A DNA stretch of 64,000 nucleotides from an uncultured Flavobacterium sp. (GTDB lineage: Bacteria; Bacteroidota; Bacteroidia; Flavobacteriales; Flavobacteriaceae). Within the stretch, counting starts at the first letter, position 1. Every line of letters begins with the position of its first letter. Below, one piece after another: positions 52,348 through 60,499 of this stretch. The stretch covers positions 1-64,000 of the forward strand of contig CALTVC010000007.1 in assembly GCA_943912855.1 (NCBI GenBank), read 5' to 3'. The notes beneath the pieces were generated by a model. The model was given only the letters and a program-made list of their open reading frames with translations. It made no database searches and was not told where the DNA came from. The position numbers were made by a program, and so were the translations under genes.

Positions 52348-53394
52348 ATGGCAAAATTAAATTTTGGCGGGGTTGAAGAAAACGTGGTTACCCGCGATGA
52401 ATTCCCGTTACAAAAAGCACAACAGGTATTAAAAGATGAAGTAGTAGCTGTTATAGGCTACGGTGTACAAGGCCCAGGCCAGGCACTAAACCTGCGTGAT
52501 AACGGCATTAGCGTTATTGTAGGCCAGCGTAAAAATTCGGCTTCGTGGGATAAGGCCGTTGCCGATGGTTTTGTAGAAGGGCAAACCCTTTTTGATATTG
52601 AAGAAGCCCTTGAAAAAGGCACAATAATCTGCTACTTGCTTAGCGATGCCGCTCAGATTGAAGTATGGCCTAAGGTTAAGGAAAACCTTACCGCAGGCAA
52701 AGCACTATATTTTTCACATGGTTTTGGTGTAACGTTTAATGAGCAGACAGGTATTATTCCTCCTGAAAATGTAGACGTTTTCCTTGTAGCTCCTAAAGGT
52801 TCTGGTACATCACTACGCCGTATGTTCCTGCAAAATCGTGGACTGAACAGTAGTTTCGCTATTTTCCAGGATGCTACAGGCAAGGCTTGGGAGCGTGTGG
52901 TATCATTAGGTATCGCCATTGGTTCGGGCTACTTGTTTGAAACTGATTTCCAACGTGAGGTATTCAGCGATCTTACCGGTGAGCGTGGTACGCTTATGGG
53001 AGCCATTCAGGGTATTTTCGCGGCGCAGTACGAGGTGCTTCGTTCTAAAGGACACACTCCAAGTGAGGCGTTTAACGAAACCGTAGAGGAACTAACACAA
53101 TCGCTTATGCCACTGGTTGCTGAAAACGGTATGGACTGGATGTATGCCAACTGTTCTACTACGGCTCAGCGTGGTGCGCTGGACTGGTGGAAGAAATTCC
53201 GCGATGCTACCAAACCTGTGTTTGAAGAGCTTTACGAAAGTGTTGAAACCGGTAAAGAGGCTGGTTATTCTATATCGAGCAACAGTAAGCCGGACTACCG
53301 CGTGAAACTTGAAGAAGAACTTGCCGAACTACGCAACAGCGAAATGTGGCAGGCAGGTAAAACCGTACGTGGTTTACGACCGGAGAATAACTAG
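52348..53394 (+). CDS. ilvC: Ketol-acid reductoisomerase
   Basis: 348 aa. Rossmann motif GYGVQGPGQALNLRDNG (about 38-54), IVGQRKNSASW and the knotted C-terminal domain with GERGTLMGAIQGIFAAQYEVL carrying the catalytic Glu/Asp residues. Length and GYGVQGPGQ type fit the short fungal/Bacteroidota-like form, not the 490-aa class II enzyme. Second step of Ile/Val synthesis, using NADPH and Mg2+. Confidence 0.95.
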   Translation: MAKLNFGGVEENVVTRDEFPLQKAQQVLKDEVVAVIGYGVQGPGQALNLRDNGISVIVGQRKNSASWDKAVADGFVEGQTLFDIEEALEKGTIICYLLSDAAQIEVWPKVKENLTAGKALYFSHGFGVTFNEQTGIIPPENVDVFLVAPKGSGTSLRRMFLQNRGLNSSFAIFQDATGKAWERVVSLGIAIGSGYLFETDFQREVFSDLTGERGTLMGAIQGIFAAQYEVLRSKGHTPSEAFNETVEELTQSLMPLVAENGMDWMYANCSTTAQRGALDWWKKFRDATKPVFEELYESVETGKEAGYSISSNSKPDYRVKLEEELAELRNSEMWQAGKTVRGLRPENN

Positions 53395-53437
53395 TCGCCC
53401 GGCGACAGCGAAGTTATTTTGCACAGTTAACTCATAA

Positions 53438-53510
53438 CCTGCAAGGTCTCCAAGACCTTGTAGGTTTGTATTTAATTTTAATACCTACAAGGTCTTGGAG
53501 ACCTTGCAGG
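53438..53510. repeat. Perfect 28-bp inverted repeat upstream of ilvA
   Basis: 53438-53465 and 53483-53510 are perfect reverse complements (arms start CCTGCAAGGTCTCCAAGACC) with a 17-nt loop; each arm is itself partly palindromic (AAGGTCT-cca-AGACCTT). It ends 12 bp before the ilvA ATG and could form a very stable hairpin in the mRNA. Confidence 0.9.
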
Positions 53511-53522
53511 AGAACAGGACAA

Positions 53523-54785
53523 ATGAACACCCATACTACATACTTCCCATCTATAGAAAATGTGCAGCAGGCTGCCGAACGCCTTAAAGACATTGTAAAT
53601 CGTACACCGCTTACCATAAACCGTACCGCAAGCGAAATGTATGGTGCCAATATTTACTTTAAGCGTGAGGATTTACAACCTGTGCGTTCGTATAAATTGC
53701 GCGGTGCCTATAATAAAATGGCAACGTTAAGCACTGATGAACTTGCTAAAGGCGTAGTATGCGCCAGCGCCGGTAACCATGCGCAGGGTGTGGCATTTGC
53801 CTGTAATAAGATGGAAGTAAACGGTACTATTTTTATGCCTACACCTACACCCGGACAAAAGCTGGAGCAGGTGCGTATGTTTGGGGGAGAGTATGTGAGT
53901 GTTGTTTTGGCTGGCGATACGTTTGATGAAGCTAAAGATGCCGCGCTCGATTTTTGCGCGTCGCGTGGTGCTGTGTTTATTCATCCGTTTGACGATCCGC
54001 ATATTATAGAAGGGCAGGCTACCATTGGCCTTGAGCTTTTGGAACAGTTGCCTGAAAAAATAGACTATGTGTTTGTTCCCATAGGTGGTGGCGGACTTGC
54101 ATCGGGTTTGAGTAGTGTGTTGCAACAGCTTTCACCTGAAACCAAAATAATAGGGGTAGAGCCCGCAGGAGCACCAAGTATGAAAAAAGCCCTTGAAAAA
54201 GGTGAAACCGTATTGCTGGAGCGGATCAACAAATTTGTAGATGGTGCTGCCGTGCAACGCGTAGGTGAATATACGTTTGATATTTGCCGTAATACGCTGC
54301 ATGATATGCATACGGTAGACGAAGGCCGCATCTGCCAGGTTATCCTAAGTCTTTATAATAAAGATGCCATAGTGGTAGAACCCGCCGGAGCTTTATCAGT
54401 AGCGGCACTTGCTTATTATGCAAAAGAAATAGAAGGTAAAAACGTAGTATGTGTTATATCGGGTAGTAATAATGATATAACCCGTATGGAGGAAATAAAG
54501 GAGCGTGCGCTGTTGTATGCCGGGCTTAAACATTATTTCCTTGTGAAATTTCCGCAAAGGCCAGGTGCCTTGCGCGAATTTGTAATGAACGTACTTGGGC
54601 CTACTGATGATATTACCCATTTTGAATACACTAAGAAGAACAGCAAGGAGAAAGGTACCGCAGTAGTAGGTATTGAGCTAAAACAAGCTTCCGAATTTGA
54701 AAGCCTGATTACCAATATGAAAGAGCGTGGTTTTTTTGTAGATTATCTTAACAATCAGCCGTATTTGCTTAACCTTTTAGTGTGA
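53523..54785 (+). CDS. ilvA: Threonine ammonia-lyase (threonine deaminase), biosynthetic type
   Basis: 420 aa from ATG 53523; a further-upstream ATG (53466) lies inside the inverted repeat and would give a poor N-terminus. PLP-binding Lys58 in SYKLRGAYNKM; GGGGLASGLSSVL binds the phosphate. The C-terminal part (about 335-420) is a single ACT-like regulatory domain (E. coli IlvA has two). It makes 2-ketobutyrate for isoleucine. Last gene of the ilv operon, ending with its stop adjoining the next gene's stop. Confidence 0.93.
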   Translation: MNTHTTYFPSIENVQQAAERLKDIVNRTPLTINRTASEMYGANIYFKREDLQPVRSYKLRGAYNKMATLSTDELAKGVVCASAGNHAQGVAFACNKMEVNGTIFMPTPTPGQKLEQVRMFGGEYVSVVLAGDTFDEAKDAALDFCASRGAVFIHPFDDPHIIEGQATIGLELLEQLPEKIDYVFVPIGGGGLASGLSSVLQQLSPETKIIGVEPAGAPSMKKALEKGETVLLERINKFVDGAAVQRVGEYTFDICRNTLHDMHTVDEGRICQVILSLYNKDAIVVEPAGALSVAALAYYAKEIEGKNVVCVISGSNNDITRMEEIKERALLYAGLKHYFLVKFPQRPGALREFVMNVLGPTDDITHFEYTKKNSKEKGTAVVGIELKQASEFESLITNMKERGFFVDYLNNQPYLLNLLV

Positions 54786-55187
54786 TTAATCTGTAATATC
54801 GTCTGCGCTACGGTACATGAATGATGTTGCGGTTTCATTACGTACAACTGCAATTTTTAAACCACCCAGTTCTGCACCATTGTAGCCTTTGCCTTCAACT
54901 TTCCTGATTTTTTCAGCAACCTCGTCATATTTTACAATCTGTAAAGGAACAATGGCGCAAATGCTATCATTCTGAATGTTTACACGCAGTGTGTCTTTAT
55001 TGTATCCTGCTACAGTGTAAGTAAAGTTATCAACGCCCTTTTTTATTAAAAGTTTGCCTAATTCGTCTTTATATTCAAAGTCGGTTGGTTTATGTTTATC
55101 GAATACAGGGTTAAGATTATGACAGGTGTTAGTTCCGTTGCATGAAACCAGTAAAAGTAATAATGCCGGTATGGCTATGTTTTTCAT
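54786..55187 (-). CDS. Hypothetical lipoprotein
   Basis: 133 aa with a lipobox LLVSCNGTNTC (Cys at about 16). Short strand-rich domain (ADVKIRKVEGKGYNGAELGGLKIAVVRNE-like). Convergent with ilvA, with stop codons directly abutting (54785/54786). Function unknown. Confidence 0.6.
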   Translation of the reverse strand: MKNIAIPALLLLLVSCNGTNTCHNLNPVFDKHKPTDFEYKDELGKLLIKKGVDNFTYTVAGYNKDTLRVNIQNDSICAIVPLQIVKYDEVAEKIRKVEGKGYNGAELGGLKIAVVRNETATSFMYRSADDITD

Positions 55188-55226
55188 AATAATTAGTTTG
55201 ATGCTATAACGAGAAAAAAATGCCGG

Positions 55227-55925
55227 CTATTTTATAGCCAGCATTTCCTTCTTAAGCTCGAAGTTCATTAATAACCCGTGTAACCCTTCGAGATATTTAT
55301 TATAGTTGAGTGCATACCCCTTTTGATAGTGCATTTTTTTAAATGGTTCACCATTACTGCATCGCCTTATGTCTACTACTTTTTTATTCTCGTCCAGATA
55401 AAATGAGGTAGGGAAACCCAGTGTGTGTTTTAGAGAGGATACTATTGCTACGTCGTTTCGGTAAGATTCATGGGCGTAACATACAACAACATTACTACTA
55501 AACTTTGATGCCATTTTTTTCATGTTGCTGCGTTTATCCCAGAATAACACTACATATTGCACTTCCTTTTTATACTTTTTAGCAAGTTTGTTTATAGCGG
55601 GGATTTCGCCTGTACTTGGTATACACCATGAAGCGTACGTAATAAGTACTACGGGTTTGGTAATTTTGTCAAATTTGAATTTTCCGCCACTTATCTTCTT
55701 AAATTTAAAATCGTCGAAGTACGTACCTTTAAGACGATTGTCTACCAGGGAATCAAAAAGATATTCTCCGCGTTCGGTGTTACCTTCGCGATAGGCTGTT
55801 TCTGATTCAAGTTTATATTTCCCGAAGTTTATTCTTATGGCATTTGAAAAATGTAAACTGTCTGCCTGGGAGTAGCCAAGTAACGGAAATAATAATAAGG
55901 TAATATAGCGTAATAATGTTTTCAT
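55227..55925 (-). CDS. TlpA-like thioredoxin-fold protein with WCxxS active site
   Basis: 232 aa with a signal peptide (about 1-19, ending GYSQ). The redox motif W-C-I-P-S lies at Cys101-Ser104, so the resolving Cys is replaced by Ser; cis-Pro GFPTSFYLD is present. It probably cannot do dithiol-disulfide exchange in the usual way but may form mixed disulfides or reduce with an external thiol. Periplasmic. The gene is monocistronic. Confidence 0.82.
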   Translation of the reverse strand: MKTLLRYITLLLFPLLGYSQADSLHFSNAIRINFGKYKLESETAYREGNTERGEYLFDSLVDNRLKGTYFDDFKFKKISGGKFKFDKITKPVVLITYASWCIPSTGEIPAINKLAKKYKKEVQYVVLFWDKRSNMKKMASKFSSNVVVCYAHESYRNDVAIVSSLKHTLGFPTSFYLDENKKVVDIRRCSNGEPFKKMHYQKGYALNYNKYLEGLHGLLMNFELKKEMLAIK

Positions 55926-56331
55926 TATCAGGGATGTTGGTTATGGTAAAATTAACTAAAAACCACCTTGATTTTGAACTGATTAGGATTTTTACTTATT
56001 TTAAAGTGTTGTCGGTCAGTGGTTTTTTGACTTATTTTAATAATTTGTAACAGCTTATTACGTAAATGTTAAAATAATCTACTGAATGTTTGAGATTGTT
56101 AAAGAAAACGTTTGAAAAAAATGTTAATGCACATTCTAGTGTTTTTGCAACATTTGTAAAAAACACTAAATCTTTATAGGGAATTCTGACTAAAACGTAA
56201 TATTAAGTGAAGTGGAGATGCAGTTAAATTATAAGTAAAATAGATTTTTTGAAGCAAATTCTTCCGTGATTGTGTTGTGAGTAATTAAAAAATGACTTTA
56301 AAGGCATGCTGCAAATAAGTGTGCATAAAAA
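55926..56331. other. Gene-free AT-rich spacer
   Basis: Between two minus-strand genes (about 450 bp to 56374 including the terminator). A weak hairpin AGTGTTTTT/AAAAACACT at 56138-56167 is the only structure I see. It must contain the promoter of the TlpA-like gene, but I found no convincing boxes. Confidence 0.4.
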
Positions 56332-56350
56332 AACCGCCACTCGGGCGGTT
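56332..56350 (-). terminator. Intrinsic terminator of the TPR-like gene
   Basis: AACCGCC (56332-56338) pairs with GGCGGTT (56344-56350) around 5 nt; the A-run 56327-56333 gives the T-run on the minus strand. Confidence 0.85.
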
Positions 56351-56374
56351 AGTTATATTGTATAATACAGCTTC

Positions 56375-56914
56375 TTAGTATCGTCTCATTTGCTGTACAG
56401 GTCCTTTTTTAAGGTTAGTCTTCATCATGGCTATCTGGTCTTTAAGCATGCCTTGTTTGTCAAGTTTTTTTGCTTCACCCAAAAGTTTTTCAGCTTCAAT
56501 CTTCTTGTTTTTTGTAAGTGCTATCCCAGCAAGCTGTAGTTTAGCCATAGCAAGATCCTGATCCATATTCAGACCAAGCTCTATAGCCCTGCGTAGGTAT
56601 TTTTCAGCCTGATTAAGATTAGTCTGGCTGGTAATAATACCTTTAAGGTAGTTGTAGTAGCCTTCTTGTTTACGTACTAAAGCTGTTGAAGGGTTTTTAA
56701 TTTTGTCTAGCAGGCGATCAGCACCTTCCATATCCTGTTTCCTTAGTTTAAAAAAAGTAAGGATAATGATTTCGTTCCTGAAATAAGTAACCACTACCAG
56801 AGCAGCGATAAGTATTAAAAAAATACCGTTACCTATATTATTTTCTGTAAATTGCCATACGGCAGTAGCAAGGATAAGTCCGGCAAGTACCAGCTTTATG
56901 TTTTTATTGAACAT
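56375..56914 (-). CDS. Membrane-anchored TPR-like protein
   Basis: 179 aa from the ATG complementary to 56912-56914 (MFNKNIKLVLAG); an earlier ATG at 56941 lies on the -7 box. Two N-terminal hydrophobic segments (about 7-24, 30-47) precede a region with helical-repeat patterns (EKYLRRAIELGLNMDQDLAMAKLQLAGIALTKNKKIEAEKLL), like TPR. It could scaffold other membrane proteins; role unknown. A perfect -7 box (CAAAGGTA on the plus strand, 56939-56946) is upstream. Confidence 0.65.
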   Translation of the reverse strand: MFNKNIKLVLAGLILATAVWQFTENNIGNGIFLILIAALVVVTYFRNEIIILTFFKLRKQDMEGADRLLDKIKNPSTALVRKQEGYYNYLKGIITSQTNLNQAEKYLRRAIELGLNMDQDLAMAKLQLAGIALTKNKKIEAEKLLGEAKKLDKQGMLKDQIAMMKTNLKKGPVQQMRRY

Positions 56915-56982
56915 ATTATATGTATAAATTTGCGGTGGCAAAGGTAATGATTTTTGGAATTAAATAATTTTTATAAAAGCGC

Positions 56983-57012
56983 TTGCGAGAAAAAAAAACC
57001 TTTGTATATTTG
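56983..57012 (+). promoter_or_regulatory. rpmH promoter (-33 and -7 boxes)
   Basis: TTG at 56983-56985 and TATATTTG at 57005-57012 match the Bacteroidota consensus with a 19-bp spacer, 73 bp upstream of the rpmH start. It is the best complete promoter in the window. Confidence 0.75.
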
Positions 57013-57085
57013 CACTCGGTTTTTGGAAAGAGCATTTCAAAGTCCCGAATTAAGATATTTCAATAAGATTTAAAGATACAAAACA

Positions 57086-57247
57086 ATGAGTAAGAGAACT
57101 TTTCAACCATCACAGAGAAAAAGAAGAAACAAGCACGGTTTTATGGAAAGAATGGCATCTGCCAACGGTAGAAAAGTGCTTGCTCGCAGAAGAGCTAAAG
57201 GACGTCACAAACTAACTGTGTCTAGCGACCCAAGGCATAAAAAATAA
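57086..57247 (+). CDS. rpmH: 50S ribosomal protein L34
   Basis: 53 aa, ATG 57086-57088 to TAA 57245-57247. MSKRTFQPSQRKRRNKHGF, RMASANGRKVLARRRAKGR and the basic tail are the L34 signature. Short and highly basic, it is part of the large ribosomal subunit. Classic rpmH context near dnaA is not visible here. A terminator follows 24 bp on. Confidence 0.97.
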   Translation: MSKRTFQPSQRKRRNKHGFMERMASANGRKVLARRRAKGRHKLTVSSDPRHKK

Positions 57248-57270
57248 TGTTTGTATTAAACATACATAAA

Positions 57271-57302
57271 GGTGTTACTTTTTTTTGGTAACGCCTTTTT
57301 TT
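57271..57302 (+). terminator. Intrinsic terminator of rpmH
   Basis: GGTGTTAC (57271-57278) pairs with GTAACGCC (57288-57295), one G-U, followed by a T-run to 57302. Confidence 0.88.
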
Positions 57303-57429
57303 ATACCCTGACGGAAATAAAACTATTTAAATCTTTGTTGTTAAAGTAGTTTGCCCCGTAGGAATCAAACTGAAATATTGCGTAAATTTACCCGGCTCAG
57401 GCTGATACTAAACACAACAACAACACACA

Positions 57430-60282
57430 ATGCCAAAAGACAATTCTATTAAATCTGTACTGATTATCGGCTCTGGCCCCATCATCATTGGCCAGGCATG
57501 TGAGTTTGACTACTCAGGCTCTCAGTCAGCACGTTCGCTTAAGGAAGAAGGGATAGAAGTTATCCTGATCAACTCTAACCCGGCCACCATTATGACCGAC
57601 CCGTCTATGGCTGACCACATTTACCTGAAACCGCTTACCACCAAATCTATTATAGAAATACTTAAGGCACACCCGAATATCGATGCCGTACTTCCTACTA
57701 TGGGTGGGCAGACCGCTCTTAATCTTTGTCTTGAAGCTGAGGAAAAAGGAATATGGAACGATTTTAATGTACGCCTTATTGGGGTTGATGTTAATGCTAT
57801 TAATGTTACCGAAGACCGCGAGCAGTTTAAACAACTTCTTGAAAAAATAGGTATACCTGCTGCACCTGCTAAAACAGCTAACTCATTCCTTAAAGGAAAA
57901 GAGATAGCACAGGAGTTTGGTTTCCCGTTGGTTATACGTCCTTCCTTTACACTGGGTGGTACAGGAGCTGCTTTTGTGCACCACAAAGAAGATTTTGATG
58001 AACTTCTTACACGCGGTCTTGAGGCTTCTCCTATTCATGAAGTACTTATAGATAAGGCGCTTTTCGGGTGGAAAGAATATGAGCTTGAACTACTTCGTGA
58101 TAAGAATGATAACGTAGTTATCATTTGTTCTATAGAAAATATGGACCCTATGGGTATCCATACCGGTGACAGTATTACCGTTGCTCCCGCAATGACACTT
58201 AGCGATGCCACCTTCCAAAAAATGAGGGATATGGCTATTAAGATGATGCGTAGCATAGGTAACTTTGCAGGAGGTTGTAACGTACAGTTTGCCGTAAGCC
58301 CTGACGAGAAAGAAGACATTGTAGCCATAGAAATTAACCCTAGGGTATCGCGTTCTTCTGCTCTTGCCTCTAAAGCTACAGGTTATCCTATTGCAAAGAT
58401 CGCTGCAAAACTTGCTCTTGGTTACCACCTAGACGAACTACAAAACCAAATTACCAAGTCTACATCGGCACTATTTGAACCGACACTGGACTATGTGATT
58501 GTAAAAATACCACGCTGGAACTTTGATAAGTTTGAAGGTGCAGATCGTACTCTTGGTCTTCAGATGAAATCAGTAGGTGAAGTTATGGGTATAGGACGTT
58601 CGTTTCAGGAAGCACTACACAAAGCTACTCAGTCGCTTGAAATAAAGCGTAACGGACTTGGTGCTGATGGTAAAGGTTATACTAACTACGATCAAATTAT
58701 AGACAAGCTTACGCATGCAAGCTGGGATCGCGTATTCGTGATTTATGATGCCATACAAATGGGTATTCCGCTTAAACGCATTCACGAAATAACCCAGATA
58801 GACATGTGGTTCCTTAAACAATATGAGGAGCTTTATCTGCTTGAAAAAGAAATTTCGAATTTCACTATAGATACATTACCAAAAGACTTGCTGCTTGAGG
58901 CTAAGCAAAAAGGCTTTGCCGACAGGCAACTTGCCCACATGCTTAACTGTAAAGAAAGTGATGTATACAACAAACGCGAAGAGCTAGGTGTAAAACGTGT
59001 ATACAAACTGGTAGATACCTGTGCTGCCGAGTTTACGGCTAAAACACCTTACTATTACTCAACTTTTGAAGCCGAAATACAAAAAGCCGACGGTACTACA
59101 TATGTACACAACGAAAGCATTGTAAGCGACAAGAAAAAGGTTGTTGTACTTGGCTCAGGTCCTAACCGTATAGGGCAGGGTATAGAGTTTGACTACTCTT
59201 GCGTGCACGGTGTTCTTGCCGCTGCTGAGTGTGGTTACGAAACCATAATGATAAACTGTAACCCTGAAACGGTTTCTACTGATTTTGATACTGCAGACAA
59301 GCTGTATTTTGAACCGGTATTCTGGGAGCATATATACGACATCATCCGTCATGAAAAACCGGAAGGTGTAATCGTACAGCTTGGTGGGCAAACTGCCCTT
59401 AAGCTTGCCGAAAAACTGGATCGTTACGGTATAAAAATCATAGGTACCAGCTTTGATGCGTTAGACCTTGCCGAAGACCGTGGCCGTTTCTCTGACCTGC
59501 TTACTGAGCTGAACATACCATTCCCTCAGTTTGGTGTGGCAGAAAGCGCAGAAGAAGCCAGTCAGCTTGCTGATACGCTTGCTTTCCCGCTACTTGTAAG
59601 GCCAAGTTACGTACTGGGTGGTCAGGGTATGAAAATTGTTATTAACAAGCAGGAGCTTGAAGAGCATGTTATAGACTTGCTTAAGAGTATACCGGGCAAC
59701 AAACTTCTTCTTGACCATTATCTTGACGGTGCCATAGAAGCAGAAGCAGATGCCATTTGCGATGGCGAAGATGTTTACATCATCGGTATCATGGAGCACA
59801 TAGAACCTTGTGGTGTACATAGTGGCGACAGTAATGCTACACTGCCTCCGTTTAACCTGGGCGAGTTTGTAATGCAACAGATAAAAGACCATACCAAGAA
59901 GATAGCGCTTGCGCTAAAAACAGTAGGTCTTATAAATATACAGTTTGCCATTAAAGACGACACGGTTTATATCATTGAAGCCAACCCAAGGGCATCTCGT
60001 ACTGTGCCTTTCATAGCAAAAGCGTATGGTGAACCGTATGTAAACTATGCTACGAAAGTAATGCTGGGCGAGAAAAAGATAAAAGACTTTACCTTTAATC
60101 CGCAGCTGAAAGGTTATGCGATTAAGCAACCGGTGTTCTCGTTCAATAAATTCCCTAAAGTAAACAAAAAGCTGGGGCCTGAAATGAAGTCTACAGGTGA
60201 GAGCATCTTGTTTATAGATGATCTTAAAGATGACCAATTCTATGAATTATACAGCCGTAGAAAGATGTATCTTAGCAAATAA
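57430..60282 (+). CDS. carB: Carbamoyl-phosphate synthase large subunit
   Basis: 950 aa, about 120 residues shorter than E. coli CarB (1073). Two homologous ATP-grasp halves are visible: first GSGPIIIGQACEFDYSGSQ and HNFA-type first-half motifs, second GSGPNRIGQGIEFDYSCVHGVLA. The C-terminal MGS-like allosteric domain (regulated by UMP/IMP/ornithine in E. coli) is missing, as is usual in related bacteria. No carA gene is adjacent. Supplies carbamoyl phosphate for pyrimidines and arginine. Confidence 0.95.
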   Translation: MPKDNSIKSVLIIGSGPIIIGQACEFDYSGSQSARSLKEEGIEVILINSNPATIMTDPSMADHIYLKPLTTKSIIEILKAHPNIDAVLPTMGGQTALNLCLEAEEKGIWNDFNVRLIGVDVNAINVTEDREQFKQLLEKIGIPAAPAKTANSFLKGKEIAQEFGFPLVIRPSFTLGGTGAAFVHHKEDFDELLTRGLEASPIHEVLIDKALFGWKEYELELLRDKNDNVVIICSIENMDPMGIHTGDSITVAPAMTLSDATFQKMRDMAIKMMRSIGNFAGGCNVQFAVSPDEKEDIVAIEINPRVSRSSALASKATGYPIAKIAAKLALGYHLDELQNQITKSTSALFEPTLDYVIVKIPRWNFDKFEGADRTLGLQMKSVGEVMGIGRSFQEALHKATQSLEIKRNGLGADGKGYTNYDQIIDKLTHASWDRVFVIYDAIQMGIPLKRIHEITQIDMWFLKQYEELYLLEKEISNFTIDTLPKDLLLEAKQKGFADRQLAHMLNCKESDVYNKREELGVKRVYKLVDTCAAEFTAKTPYYYSTFEAEIQKADGTTYVHNESIVSDKKKVVVLGSGPNRIGQGIEFDYSCVHGVLAAAECGYETIMINCNPETVSTDFDTADKLYFEPVFWEHIYDIIRHEKPEGVIVQLGGQTALKLAEKLDRYGIKIIGTSFDALDLAEDRGRFSDLLTELNIPFPQFGVAESAEEASQLADTLAFPLLVRPSYVLGGQGMKIVINKQELEEHVIDLLKSIPGNKLLLDHYLDGAIEAEADAICDGEDVYIIGIMEHIEPCGVHSGDSNATLPPFNLGEFVMQQIKDHTKKIALALKTVGLINIQFAIKDDTVYIIEANPRASRTVPFIAKAYGEPYVNYATKVMLGEKKIKDFTFNPQLKGYAIKQPVFSFNKFPKVNKKLGPEMKSTGESILFIDDLKDDQFYELYSRRKMYLSK

Positions 60283-60310
60283 TTAACGTTTTTAAACGTT
60301 GCGAAATATA

Positions 60311-60338
60311 AACGGGGCTTTTATCGCCCCGTTTTTTG
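60311..60338 (+). terminator. Intrinsic terminator of carB
   Basis: AACGGGGC pairs with GCCCCGTT around TTTTATC, followed by TTTTTT (to 60338). Confidence 0.92.
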
Positions 60339-60499
60339 TTATTGTTCGTTTCATAATATTTGTTATTTTTAAATATATCAGACTAAACTGTAAGAATTTG
60401 TGATTTTTTATTGCTTATTATTGAGGTATTCGGTTTTAACATTGTTTACTTTTTATTAATTTTTTGGTAATATTATATTTACAAAAAATTAATAAAGCT

